Positions 7,705 to 17,624 of a stretch of DNA of 64,000 nucleotides are shown piece after piece. The stretch is from Robiginitalea sp. (GTDB lineage: Bacteria > Bacteroidota > Bacteroidia > Flavobacteriales > Flavobacteriaceae). Each line of letters opens with the position of its first letter. Position 1 is the first letter of the stretch. The notes below the pieces were generated by a model. It saw nothing but the letters and a program-made list of their open reading frames with translations, had not been told where the DNA came from and searched no databases. The position numbers were made by a program, and so were the translations under genes. The DNA lies in contig JAHECA010000002.1 in NCBI GenBank assembly GCA_024642005.1, forward strand, positions 2,756 through 66,755, given 5' to 3'.

Positions 7705-10410
7705 ATGAAAAAAAAGAAATGGCTTAAAATAGTGGGGGGCCTGCTGGGGCTCGTCCTGTTGCTCCTGATCGCTGCCCCATTTTACCTGGAAGCCAAGTTT
7801 GGCACCCTGCTAAGAACTACCGTAAACAAATCCATTACCGGTCATTTTGACTTCGACAAGGCCGACCTGAGCCTGCTGAGCGATTTTCCGAACGTTCGGG
7901 TGTCGTTGAGTGGGATGCGGATTACAACCGCGGCCCCGTTTGAGGGAGATACCCTGCTCACCGCTGCTGAGGTACGCCTGGTGATGGGCCTGGGGGAGCT
8001 GTTCAGGGATGCCGGTGAGCCCCTGGGCCTGAGGGAAGTATATGTGGGCGGGGCCGATCTGCGGCTCAAGGTAAATGCCGATGAGGAGGTAAACTACCTG
8101 ATCGTGCGCGAAACCGAGCCTGCCACTGCTGCCGGAAGTACCGGGGAAAGCTACCGCCTCGAGCTGCAGCGGTACGACCTTGCCGACTCGCGCATCGCGT
8201 ATGACGACCTGGGTTCGGGCATGCAATTTGTACTGGAAGCCATCGGCCATTCAGGGAAGGGCGACCTTTCCCTCGATGCCTCCCAGCTCGATACCCATAC
8301 AGAGGCGCTTGTTTCCTTTCGCATGGACAGCGTGGATTACCTGCGCAAGAACCGCCTGAGCCTAGACGCCCTGATCGGGATCGACCTAAGCACCGACACC
8401 TACACTTTTTTGAAAAACGCGGGGACCATCAACCAGATGCCACTGGTCTTCACGGGCAGCCTGCAGCTCCTCGAAGACGGCCAGCAGGTAGACCTGCAGT
8501 TCAGCACGCCCGATTCGGACTTCAAAAACTTCCTGGCGCTGATTCCCGAGGCCTACTCCAAAAACCTGGACGGGGTGCAAACCACCGGGCAGTTTCGCCT
8601 GGAGGGCACGGTGAGCGGGAGAAACGACGACACCCGAATCCCGGGCTTCGACATCCAGATGGAGGCAACGGGGGCTTCTTTCAAGTACCCCAACCTGCCC
8701 ATGGGGGTAAACGATATTGCCTTTAAAGCCCAGTTGTTGAACACTACCGGCCAGACCGAAGATACCTTTCTCGAAATCCCGGAGGCCCGCTTTGCCATAG
8801 ACCGGGATGCCTTTGGGCTGCATGCCAGCATCAGGGAACTCACCGGCAACCCCCGGGTGGAAGGGGGAGTAAGGGGAACCATCAACCTGGCCAACCTGAG
8901 CAAAGCTTACCCCGTAGACCCCGGGCAGCAGCTCAGCGGCCTGCTGAAGGTCGACCTGCAGTCGGCTTTCGATATGGCTTCGGTAGAACAGGGTAAATAC
9001 GAAAACACCCGTACCTCGGGAACATTGCAGCTCACCAATGCCACCTTCCGCACGGCCTCTTTTACTGCGCCTGTGAACCTGCAGCAGGCCAGCCTGAGTT
9101 TCGATCCCAGGACCGCCCGGCTCGAAAGCCTGAAGGGGGGGCTGGGCAGCAGCGACTTTGATCTGACCGGCCGCCTGGAGAATTACCTTGGGTATTTTCT
9201 GAGCGAAGGCCTGCTTAAAGGGGACTTCAGCCTACGCGCCAAGCGCCTGGTTGTGGCCGATTTCCAGAGCCCCGAGGTGACGGATACCCAGGCAGAGGTG
9301 GCTGCGGCAGAGCCCTTCGCTATCCCGGCCAACCTCGATTGCACCATACGGGGACAGGCAGCCACCGTTATATACGACAAGCTGCCCCTGCAGGATGTTA
9401 CGGGCACCCTGCTGATCCGGGATCAAAGCCTTCTTTTTCAGGAGGTGCGCTCCCGTGCCCTCGAAGGGGCCCTCGCCCTGAACGGGGCACTAAGCACACG
9501 CACCGGGAAGCCGGAATTCCGCATGGACCTGGGAATTGACGGGTTCCAGATACAGGAAGCCCTGGCCTCAATCGATTTGTTCACTACCCTGGCCCCAATT
9601 GCCAAATTACTGGACGGCAAGCTCAATTCGCAGGTAAGCCTGAGCGGCCTGCTGAATAACGATTTTAGCCCCGACCTGATGAGCTTGGGGGGACGGGTGG
9701 TAGCCGAAGTGCTGGCGGCAAAGCCCAGCGGGCAGAAAGCCGAGGTGTTGCAGGCCCTGGACGATCGCATGAATTTCATAAACCTGCAGGAGCTTGACCT
9801 GAAGGGCCTTAAAACCTACCTGTCTTTTGAAAAGGGGAAGGTGGCCGTGAAGCCCTTTACCTTTAAATACCGCGACATAGGCGTTACTGTTGAGGGGAGC
9901 CATACTTTTGATCAGCAGCTCACCTACCAGGCCAACTTCGATGTGCCGGCCCATTACCTGGGCCCCGAGGTAAACCGCCTGCTTGCCCAAATCAAGGAAC
10001 CAGGCCTGGAGCAGACCACCATTCCCGTGGCGGCGCGAATTGGCGGCACCTATACCCAGCCCACGGTAGAAACCGACCTGCAGGCGGTCGTCAAGAACCT
10101 GACCGTTCGCCTGGTAGACTACCAGAAGCAAAAATTGCTGGCCGGCGGGCAGGCGAAGGCCGGGGAATTGCTGGGCAACCTGATGGGAGGGAGCCGCGAC
10201 AGCACGACTGCCGCCGATACCGCCCAAACAGATCTGGGCAATGTGGTAGGCGACGTGTTGGGTGCCGCCACCCAAAAGGCCCCTAAAGCAACAGATTCTG
10301 CGGCCGCCTCCGGGAACGATGCCGTTAAGGAGGCTGCCCGCAACGTCCTGGGCGGCCTTTTGAAAAAGAAGAAGGAGCCGGCAACTACTAAAAAAGACAG
10401 CGTGCAGTAA
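7705..10410 (+). CDS. AsmA-family protein
   Basis: 901 aa; N-terminal TM, repeated beta-rich AsmA-like sequence, long C-terminal linker. Confidence 0.8.
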   Translation: MKKKKWLKIVGGLLGLVLLLLIAAPFYLEAKFGTLLRTTVNKSITGHFDFDKADLSLLSDFPNVRVSLSGMRITTAAPFEGDTLLTAAEVRLVMGLGELFRDAGEPLGLREVYVGGADLRLKVNADEEVNYLIVRETEPATAAGSTGESYRLELQRYDLADSRIAYDDLGSGMQFVLEAIGHSGKGDLSLDASQLDTHTEALVSFRMDSVDYLRKNRLSLDALIGIDLSTDTYTFLKNAGTINQMPLVFTGSLQLLEDGQQVDLQFSTPDSDFKNFLALIPEAYSKNLDGVQTTGQFRLEGTVSGRNDDTRIPGFDIQMEATGASFKYPNLPMGVNDIAFKAQLLNTTGQTEDTFLEIPEARFAIDRDAFGLHASIRELTGNPRVEGGVRGTINLANLSKAYPVDPGQQLSGLLKVDLQSAFDMASVEQGKYENTRTSGTLQLTNATFRTASFTAPVNLQQASLSFDPRTARLESLKGGLGSSDFDLTGRLENYLGYFLSEGLLKGDFSLRAKRLVVADFQSPEVTDTQAEVAAAEPFAIPANLDCTIRGQAATVIYDKLPLQDVTGTLLIRDQSLLFQEVRSRALEGALALNGALSTRTGKPEFRMDLGIDGFQIQEALASIDLFTTLAPIAKLLDGKLNSQVSLSGLLNNDFSPDLMSLGGRVVAEVLAAKPSGQKAEVLQALDDRMNFINLQELDLKGLKTYLSFEKGKVAVKPFTFKYRDIGVTVEGSHTFDQQLTYQANFDVPAHYLGPEVNRLLAQIKEPGLEQTTIPVAARIGGTYTQPTVETDLQAVVKNLTVRLVDYQKQKLLAGGQAKAGELLGNLMGGSRDSTTAADTAQTDLGNVVGDVLGAATQKAPKATDSAAASGNDAVKEAARNVLGGLLKKKKEPATTKKDSVQ

Positions 10411-10446
10411 GGCAGAAATTGGGCCAGACCCTGGATTGAGATTGGT

Positions 10447-11241
10447 TTATCCGACTTCCAGTCCGACGAAATACCCCTCGCTGCCTCGCACATTAAATAC
10501 CGTATCGTCTTCGAAGAGCAGGTATTGCCCCTTGATGCCCATAAGCCTGCCTGCATACTCGGGCTGCTTGTCGAGGTTGAGGCTCTTTATCTTGCCCGGA
10601 TGCCGCAATACGGGGAATTCCAAATGGGTTTCCCGGGTCGATTCGATAAAGTAAGGCCGGGCTTCTTCCGGAATGTAGTCTTTCAGTCGGGCCCGCCAGG
10701 CGAACAGGTCTATATCTTCCAGCTTCCCGGTAAGCATGCTGCGCCAGTTGGTTTTGTCGCTCACATGTTCTTTCAGGGCCACCTCCGTAATACCCGCCAG
10801 GTAGCGGTTGGGGGTTTCCACGATTTCGATGGCTTCGTGGGCGCCCTGGTCGATCCAGCGGGTCGGGATTTGCGATTTGCGCGTTACCCCCACCTTTACG
10901 CTGCTGGAGTTGGCCAGGTACACCACATGGGGCTGCAGCTGGATTTTTTGCTCGTATGCCAGGTCGCGGTCTTCCTGCCCCAGGTGGGCCCGGCTCAGTT
11001 CGGGGTGCATGATCCAGTCGCCTGCCCGGGGCGTTTCAAAAAAGCAGCTCCGGCAGAAGCCCTGCCTGAAAATGGGTTTGTCTTCCCCGCATTGCAGGCA
11101 CTGGTATTTCAGAAAACGGATGACGAGGCGGCGTTCCAGCAGCTGGTTTACATGTACGAAGTCGTCGGGGAAGAGCAGGTAGTACTGGATGGGTTGGTCC
11201 CATTCGGTTTGCATTTTCTGTAAAACACCTTCGTATTGCAT
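10447..11241 (-). CDS. DUF2797 domain-containing protein
   Basis: Four Cys (CLQCGEDKPIFRQGFCRSCF) and VYLANSSSVKVGVTRKSQIPTRWIDQGA typical of the family. Confidence 0.82.
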   Translation of the reverse strand: MQYEGVLQKMQTEWDQPIQYYLLFPDDFVHVNQLLERRLVIRFLKYQCLQCGEDKPIFRQGFCRSCFFETPRAGDWIMHPELSRAHLGQEDRDLAYEQKIQLQPHVVYLANSSSVKVGVTRKSQIPTRWIDQGAHEAIEIVETPNRYLAGITEVALKEHVSDKTNWRSMLTGKLEDIDLFAWRARLKDYIPEEARPYFIESTRETHLEFPVLRHPGKIKSLNLDKQPEYAGRLMGIKGQYLLFEDDTVFNVRGSEGYFVGLEVG

Positions 11242-11273
11242 GCCGGTCTGGTTTTTGGCCCGCGGAATATTCC

Positions 11274-11306
11274 TATCTTTAGCCTTCGCTAAAGCGTCTA
11301 AAGATA
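11274..11306. promoter_or_regulatory. Symmetric divergent promoter region TATCTTTAG...CTAAAGATA
   Basis: 9-bp inverted repeat, 15-bp spacer, between divergent DUF2797 and GH3 genes. Confidence 0.5.
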
Positions 11307-11313
11307 CCCAAAA

Positions 11314-12840
11314 ATGCCCATTCCGCTGTTCAATTCAATCGCCTCTTGGTTGCTGAAAAAGCGGTTCCATCAGATCGAGCTCTTCCTGAAATACCCGGCA
11401 GAGGTACAACAGGAAGTACTGCAGCAGTTGCTCGATTTCGCCGACGAGACGGAAGTTGGAAAAAGCTATGGTTTTGAGGGGATTACCGATTACGAAACCT
11501 TTGCGGGCCGTCTGCCTATTGTTACCTACGAGGAATTTGAACCGCTTATCGAGCGCAGCCGCAGGGGCGAACAAAACCTGTTCTGGCCAACTGAAATCAA
11601 GTGGTTTGCCAAAAGCAGCGGTACCACCAACGCCAAGAGCAAATTCATTCCGGTGAGCAGCGAGGCGCTGGAAGACTGCCATTACAAGTCGGCCAAAGAC
11701 CTGCTCTGCCTTTATTTGAACAACAATCCGAATTCCCAGTTGTTTACCGGCAAAAGCCTGAGGCTGGGGGGGAGCATGCAGCTGTACGAAGACAACGGCT
11801 CTTTTTTTGGCGATTTGTCTGCCATTCTGATCGACAACATGCCCTTCTGGGCCGAATTGAGCAGCACCCCCGGCAGCCGGGTTTCCCTGATGAGCGAATG
11901 GGAGAGCAAGCTCAAGGCCATCATCCAGGAAAGCATTCAGGAAAATGTAACCAGCCTGGCCGGCGTGCCCTCGTGGATGCTGGTTTTGCTTACCCAGGTA
12001 TTGAAAGATACCGGGAAGGGGCACTTGCTTGAAGTCTGGGATAACCTGGAGGTGTACTTTCACGGCGGGGTCAACTTCAACCCGTATCGCGAACAATACC
12101 GGCGTCTGCTGCCCCGCGATTCCTTCCAGTACTACGAAATCTACAACGCCTCCGAAGGATTCTTTGCCATACAGGACCGCAACAACAGCCAGGATTTGCT
12201 GCTCATGCTCGATTACGGCATCTTCTATGAATTCATCCCCATGGAATCGTACGGGACGCCCCACCAGCGGGTTATTCCGCTCTGGGAGGTGCAGACCGGA
12301 GTAAACTACGCCATTGTAATTACCACCAATGCGGGCCTGTGGCGTTACCAGGTGGGCGACACCGTGCGCTTTACCAGTACCGATCCTTACCGCCTGCGCA
12401 TTACCGGCCGCACCAAGCACCACATCAATGTTTTCGGGGAAGAACTCATCATTGAAAATACGGAGGACGCCCTGCGGAAAACCTGCGAACTCTGGCATGC
12501 CAGCATCAGGGACTACACGGTGGCTCCTGTTTTTATGTCGGAATCAGACAAAGGGGCCCACGAATGGCTCATCGAGTTTCGCCAGCCACCCAGCGACCTG
12601 CAGGCTTTCGGACGCGACCTGGACAAGGCCCTGCAGAGCCTCAATTCTGATTACGAGGCCAAACGCTATAAAAACATGACCCTTAACCCGCTGCTGCTCC
12701 ACCAGGCGCGGGAGGGCCTTTTCTACGACTGGCTCAAATCCAAGGGAAAACTCGGCGGGCAGCACAAGGTACCCAGGCTTTCCAACACCCGCGAATACCT
12801 GGAAGAACTCCTGGAGCGAAACCAGGAAGTGACCACCTGA
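11314..12840 (+). CDS. GH3 auxin-responsive promoter family protein (acyl-adenylating)
   Basis: 508 aa; FAKSSGTTNAKSKFIPVS, YNASEGFFAIQ, GLWRYQVGDTVRFTSTDPYRLRITGRTKHHINVFGEEL. Confidence 0.9.
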   Translation: MPIPLFNSIASWLLKKRFHQIELFLKYPAEVQQEVLQQLLDFADETEVGKSYGFEGITDYETFAGRLPIVTYEEFEPLIERSRRGEQNLFWPTEIKWFAKSSGTTNAKSKFIPVSSEALEDCHYKSAKDLLCLYLNNNPNSQLFTGKSLRLGGSMQLYEDNGSFFGDLSAILIDNMPFWAELSSTPGSRVSLMSEWESKLKAIIQESIQENVTSLAGVPSWMLVLLTQVLKDTGKGHLLEVWDNLEVYFHGGVNFNPYREQYRRLLPRDSFQYYEIYNASEGFFAIQDRNNSQDLLLMLDYGIFYEFIPMESYGTPHQRVIPLWEVQTGVNYAIVITTNAGLWRYQVGDTVRFTSTDPYRLRITGRTKHHINVFGEELIIENTEDALRKTCELWHASIRDYTVAPVFMSESDKGAHEWLIEFRQPPSDLQAFGRDLDKALQSLNSDYEAKRYKNMTLNPLLLHQAREGLFYDWLKSKGKLGGQHKVPRLSNTREYLEELLERNQEVTT

Positions 12841-13020
12841 CCGGGCCTTGGCGCGCTGCCCAATTGCGCCAGGCCTTTGAAAGCCCGTGCCCGGGCACCC
12901 CACCAATTGGGATTTTATCGACGAATTGCACCCGGTAATCAAATAAAAATGGATATCTGAAGCCATTTCCGCAACTTCACATCCCTCATTAACCTACTTC
13001 TTCTTGTAATTCAAGCGATT

Positions 13021-13590
13021 ATGGCAAACAGACTGGTTATTTTATCCGACATGTGGGGTTCCCGACGGGGGCTCTGGGTTACGTCCTACCTGGGCTATTT
13101 ACAGCAATATTTCGATATCGTTTACTACGACAGCCAGGAGCTGGCGGGCCTGGAGCGGGTTGTCAAGACACGCGAAGACCTGTGCCAGGCCCTGATTGAA
13201 GGCGGGTACGACACAGCCGTAAACCAATTGCTTAAGAAGGAGAAAACCCCCAGCCACTACCTGACATTCTGCGCGGGGGGCACCGTCGCCTGGAGGGCTG
13301 CCCTGAAAGGGCTGCCCATGAAATCGCTTTACGCCATTTCGCCCCTCTGGCTGGAACGTGAACAAGAAAGGCCTGATTGCCCGGTAAAACTCCTTTTCGG
13401 GGAATTGCATAAAGAACGCCCCACAGAGGAATGGGCCGAACAACTTGAAGTGCCGATGAAGGTCGAGCCGCTTTTTGGCCGGGAACTCTATTCAGATGAA
13501 AAAATCATCCGCAAGGTAAGTCTCGAATTGCTGGAAGATTTCGTACGGACGAAACACAAGTCGTTTACGAGACCGCTTTCAATTTTTTAA
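13021..13590 (+). CDS. Alpha/beta hydrolase-fold-like protein (nucleophile elbow reads F-C-A-G-G)
   Basis: [17 protein letters not shown]-term; [33 protein letters not shown] resembles a hydrolase elbow. Confidence 0.6.
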   Translation: MANRLVILSDMWGSRRGLWVTSYLGYLQQYFDIVYYDSQELAGLERVVKTREDLCQALIEGGYDTAVNQLLKKEKTPSHYLTFCAGGTVAWRAALKGLPMKSLYAISPLWLEREQERPDCPVKLLFGELHKERPTEEWAEQLEVPMKVEPLFGRELYSDEKIIRKVSLELLEDFVRTKHKSFTRPLSIF

Positions 13591-14800
13591 TCGTCTCAAA
13601 GGAAAGCTTCTCTTCTGCATAAGGCTTGGTAACCTTGAACTCGGTTTCATCTGAACTGGGCAATTCGAACATGGCATCTGTGAAGATGGCCTCGCAGAGG
13701 GAGCGAAGCCCCCTGGCGCCCAATTTGTATTCCATCGCCTTGTCGACAATGTAATCGAGAGCCTGCTCGGTAATGCTGAACGTAATGCCGTCCATGGTGA
13801 AGAGTTTCTCGTACTGCTTGAGGATGGCGTTCTTGGGCTCGGTGAGGATGGCCCGCAGCGCTTTGCGGTCGAGTGGATTCATATGGGTAAGGACCGGCAG
13901 GCGCCCGATGATTTCGGGAATAAGGCCGAACTCCTTGAGGTCTTTCGGGATGATGTACTGCAGCACATTCTCGGCATCGAGGCTCTCTTCCCGCCGGGAA
14001 GCGCTGTAGCCGATGGCCTGCATGTTGAGTCGTTTGGTGATGATGCGCTCGATACCGTCGAACGCCCCCCCGGCGATGAACAGGATGTTCTCGGTATTCA
14101 CCTCAATAAACTTCTGGTCGGGGTGCTTGCGACCGCCCTTTGGCGGAACGTTTACCAGGGTGCCCTCAAGCAGTTTCAGGAGGCCCTGCTGCACCCCCTC
14201 CCCGGAAACGTCTCGGGTAATGGAAGGGTTGTCGCTCTTGCGGGCAATCTTGTCGAGTTCGTCAATGAACACGATGCCCCGTTCTGCCTTTTCCAGGTTG
14301 TAATCGGCCGCCTGCAGCAGGCGGGTCAGGATACTTTCGACATCTTCGCCCACATAGCCAGCCTCGGTGAGCACTGTGGCGTCCACGATGGCCAGGGGCA
14401 CATTCAGCATACGAGCTATGGTTTTGGCCATCAGGGTTTTGCCGGTACCGGTCTGGCCTACCATAACGATATTGCTCTTCTGGATCTCAACCTCGTCTTC
14501 CTTGCTTGAAGGCTGCAACAATCTTTTGTAGTGGTTGTAAACAGCCACCGAGAGCACTTTCTTGGTACGTTCTTGCCCGATTACATAGGTGTCAAGAAAA
14601 TCCTTGATTTCCTGGGGCTTGCGCAGGGTGAGCTCTGAGCTGAGGTCGCTGGTGCGCGACTGGCGCGACTCCTCGGCAACAATGCCATGGGCCTGCTCGA
14701 TACACCGGTCGCAGATATGTGCATCCAGCCCGGCGATGAGCAGATTAGTCTCGGGTTTCTTCCTGCCGCAAAATGAACATTCTAAATTTTCCTTTGCCAT
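13565..14800 (-). CDS. clpX: ATP-dependent Clp protease ATP-binding subunit ClpX
   Basis: 411 aa; Cys4 zinc finger [54 protein letters not shown]. Confidence 0.97.
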   Translation of the reverse strand: MAKENLECSFCGRKKPETNLLIAGLDAHICDRCIEQAHGIVAEESRQSRTSDLSSELTLRKPQEIKDFLDTYVIGQERTKKVLSVAVYNHYKRLLQPSSKEDEVEIQKSNIVMVGQTGTGKTLMAKTIARMLNVPLAIVDATVLTEAGYVGEDVESILTRLLQAADYNLEKAERGIVFIDELDKIARKSDNPSITRDVSGEGVQQGLLKLLEGTLVNVPPKGGRKHPDQKFIEVNTENILFIAGGAFDGIERIITKRLNMQAIGYSASRREESLDAENVLQYIIPKDLKEFGLIPEIIGRLPVLTHMNPLDRKALRAILTEPKNAILKQYEKLFTMDGITFSITEQALDYIVDKAMEYKLGARGLRSLCEAIFTDAMFELPSSDETEFKVTKPYAEEKLSFETIKKLKAVS

Positions 14801-14882
14801 GGGTTTGAAGTCCTGCTACTAAACTAACGTTTTATATGAAAAAAATTGCCTTCTGGCACGAAGCGCGGCGGCTTTGCCGTGT

Positions 14883-15614
14883 TTAAGAGGAACGCTCCCG
14901 TTCCAGGATTTCATCTATCATACCGTATTCCATCGCTTCGCCCGACCGCATCCAGTAATCGCGGTCGCCGTCTTCGTAGATCCGCTCATACGATTGCCCG
15001 CTGTGCTTGGCGATGATGCGGTAGAGTTCGTCTTTAACCTTGAGGACTTCCTGGGCGGCAATTTCGATATCGCTGGCCTGTCCCTGAGCTCCTGAAAGGG
15101 GTTGGTGAATCATCACCCGGCTGTGTTTCAGGCCGCTGCGCTTGCCTTTTTCGCCGGCGCACAACAGGACGGCGGCCATAGAGGCAGCCATGCCGGTACA
15201 GATGGTGGCCACGTCGGGCTTGATAAACTGCATGGTATCATAAATACCGAGGCCTGCATAAACGCTACCTCCCGGGGAGTTGATGTAAATCTGAATGTCT
15301 TTGGAAGAATCGGCGCTGGCCAAAAAGAGCAGCTGGGCCTGGACGATATTGGCCACCTGGTCGTTTATGGCAGTCCCCAGGAAAATGATGCGATCCATCA
15401 TCAGACGCGAAAATACGTCCATGGCGATAACGTTCAGCTGGCGCTCCTCAATGATGTTGGGGGTCATGCCCACCGGATACATGCTTGTAAGCCCGCGCTC
15501 GAGCTGCAGGCTGCCAATACCCCGGTCGAGCAGGGCGTATTTCTGGAATTCTTTGGCGTAATCCATCTGTGCTATACTACGGCTAAGGGCCTCCGGACCA
15601 ATCGAATCGGGCAT
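14883..15614 (-). CDS. clpP: ATP-dependent Clp protease proteolytic subunit ClpP
   Basis: YINSPGGSVYAGLGIYDTMQFI, CTGMAASMAAVLLCAGEKGKR, MIHQPLSGAQGQASD. Confidence 0.97.
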   Translation of the reverse strand: MPDSIGPEALSRSIAQMDYAKEFQKYALLDRGIGSLQLERGLTSMYPVGMTPNIIEERQLNVIAMDVFSRLMMDRIIFLGTAINDQVANIVQAQLLFLASADSSKDIQIYINSPGGSVYAGLGIYDTMQFIKPDVATICTGMAASMAAVLLCAGEKGKRSGLKHSRVMIHQPLSGAQGQASDIEIAAQEVLKVKDELYRIIAKHSGQSYERIYEDGDRDYWMRSGEAMEYGMIDEILERERSS

Positions 15615-15657
15615 TCCCTCTGGGAATTTCCACTTCGGTGCTCCCAGGGAGACCGGT

Positions 15658-15693
15658 TAAAAAAAAGGTGCCGAAACCTGCGTATTCGGCACC
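15658..15693 (-). terminator. Terminator between tig and clpP
   Basis: Minus strand GGTGCCGAATACGCAGGTTTCGGCACCTTTTTTTT. Confidence 0.8.
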
Positions 15694-15756
15694 GTAAAGA
15701 TACTCATTTTACAGCTACCAAGGACTTGTAGCCTGATTTTTGAAATGGCCTCGGGC

Positions 15757-17079
15757 CTATCCGTAAACCTCTTTTACGAACTCTTCGTATGTAACTTCCT
15801 TGGTCTTCAGGTTTGCCTTTTCCTTGAACAGCCCAAGCATTTTCTGGCTCATCAGTTGCTCAGAAAGCCGTTTGATCTCGTCCTGGTTTGAAAGTACGCG
15901 CATGGCGATGTTCTCCAGGTCTTCTTCTTTCGGGTTTACCTGGCCGTATTGGGCCATCTGCGAGCGGATAAAGCCTTTGGCGAATTCCTTAAGCTCGTCG
16001 AACTGGATGTTCAGGTCGTGCTCCTTGATAAGTTTTCCTTCGATGAGCTGGTAGCGCAGGCCCTTTTCGGAGCGCTCGTACTCATCGCTGGCTTCTTCTG
16101 AGCTCAGGGGCTTCTCCCCGGTATTCTGCATCCATTTTTTGAGGAACTCGGCAGGCAGGTCGAATTTCACGGTCTCGATCAGGCGCTCGGTTACGTCATT
16201 GAGCAATTTCTGGTCGGCCTGCTGCAGAAATTGGGCTTCCGAATCGGCCTTGATCTTCTCACGCATTTCCTTTTCCGACTTTACGGCATCTTTTCCGAAC
16301 AGGCGGTCGAACAATTCCTGGTCGAGTACTGCCGGTTGGCGCTCGTTGACCTCGGCTATGGTGAATTGCACCTCGATATCGAGGTTTTCAGCCTTTTCGC
16401 GCGGAATGCCCAGCATGCTCGGCAAGAGGTAGTCCTCCTTGAGCAGTCCCTTGGTCTTCAGGCTCACGGTGTCGCCCACCTTTTTGCCTTTCAGGGCGTC
16501 GAGGGCCTTTTTGCTCTTGACCTTGCCCATTTCGAGGGTGGTCTTGTGCTCGATCGCTTCCGCTTCGTTAACAAAGGTGCCGTTAACCTCATCGGCGGCT
16601 CCTATCGCAGGGCGGGCAACCAGTTTGCCATACTGCCTGCGGATGCGGTCAACCTGCTCGTCGATCATTTTCTTGTCGGCAACGATCTGGTAGTGGGTAA
16701 TGGCTTTCTTGGTCTTCAGGGGTACTTCGAAGTCTGGGGCCAGCCCGAGTTCGAATTCAAAGGCCAGTTCTTCGGCATCCCAGTTAAAGTTGTCTTGCTG
16801 TTTGGGCAGGGGATTGCCCAGCACATCCAGCTTTTCCTCCACGAGGTACTTGTTCAGGTTGTCCTGCAACAGCTTGTTTACCTCGTCTACCAGCACGGCT
16901 TTCCCGTACTGTTTCTTGATGAGCCCCATGGGCACCTGTCCTTTGCGAAACCCCGGAATGTTGGCGTTTTTGCGGTAGTCTTTCAGGATCTTTTCAACTT
17001 TATCCTGGTAGTCATCTTTGCTTATGGCCACTTTCAGAACGGCGTTCAACGCATCGATCTGCTCTTTGGTGATGTTCAT
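15757..17079 (-). CDS. tig: Trigger factor
   Basis: MNITKEQIDALNAVLKVAISKDDYQDKVEKILKDYRKNANIPGFRKGQVPMGLIKKQYG; internal start at 17079 preferred over 17139. Confidence 0.93.
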   Translation of the reverse strand: MNITKEQIDALNAVLKVAISKDDYQDKVEKILKDYRKNANIPGFRKGQVPMGLIKKQYGKAVLVDEVNKLLQDNLNKYLVEEKLDVLGNPLPKQQDNFNWDAEELAFEFELGLAPDFEVPLKTKKAITHYQIVADKKMIDEQVDRIRRQYGKLVARPAIGAADEVNGTFVNEAEAIEHKTTLEMGKVKSKKALDALKGKKVGDTVSLKTKGLLKEDYLLPSMLGIPREKAENLDIEVQFTIAEVNERQPAVLDQELFDRLFGKDAVKSEKEMREKIKADSEAQFLQQADQKLLNDVTERLIETVKFDLPAEFLKKWMQNTGEKPLSSEEASDEYERSEKGLRYQLIEGKLIKEHDLNIQFDELKEFAKGFIRSQMAQYGQVNPKEEDLENIAMRVLSNQDEIKRLSEQLMSQKMLGLFKEKANLKTKEVTYEEFVKEVYG

Positions 17080-17173
17080 TAATTTCCTGTTATGGGTAAA
17101 ATGGGAGGCAAAATTAACGGATTTTACCCGGTTCGCCAAGTTTTCAACCCATTGTCTTTCAAACCCGGCCCGG

Positions 17174-17521
17174 TTAGGCCTTGTCGTCTTTCAGGAAGGT
17201 GAAAAGAATGGCCTGCAGCAGGGAGAGCAACAGGGAGAACAACAGGGCGGTCCAAAACCCGTCGACCGCAAAGCCCGAGACCAGTTTGCTGGCAAGCAAG
17301 ATGATAATGGCGTTGATCACCAGCAGGAAAAGCCCCAGGGTAAGAAGCGTTACCGGGAGCGTCAGGATAACCAGCAGGGGCTTTACGAGCAGGTTCAGCA
17401 AGCTCAGCACCACGGCTACCAGTACGGCGATCCAGTAAGACTCCACCGATACCCCGGGCAGGATGTTGGCCAGCAACAGCACCGCCAGGGCGGTTAGCAG
17501 CATGCGAAGGATAAAGTTCAT
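17174..17521 (-). CDS. Phage holin family / YvlD-like 4-TM membrane protein
   Basis: 115 aa hydrophobic; LLLANILPGVSVESYWIAVLVAVVLSLLNLLVKPLLVILTLPVTLLTLGLFLLVINAIIILLAS. Confidence 0.88.
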   Translation of the reverse strand: MNFILRMLLTALAVLLLANILPGVSVESYWIAVLVAVVLSLLNLLVKPLLVILTLPVTLLTLGLFLLVINAIIILLASKLVSGFAVDGFWTALLFSLLLSLLQAILFTFLKDDKA

Positions 17522-17624
17522 GGCTGTATTAGTTTATTTCGGAAGATTGCTTCAGTGGTTGAATGAGCTAAGTTGCCAATGTGCAAATTAGCGCTTTACT
17601 GCGCTGTAAATTACGGTTAGCAAA

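Noticed and set aside
11335-12498. 387-aa minus-strand ORF opposite the GH3 gene
   Set aside because: Shadow frame; no domain recognised.
17174-17521. Phage holin family label as evidence of a prophage
   Set aside because: The YvlD-like 4-TM family is common in chromosomes; no other phage genes are near.
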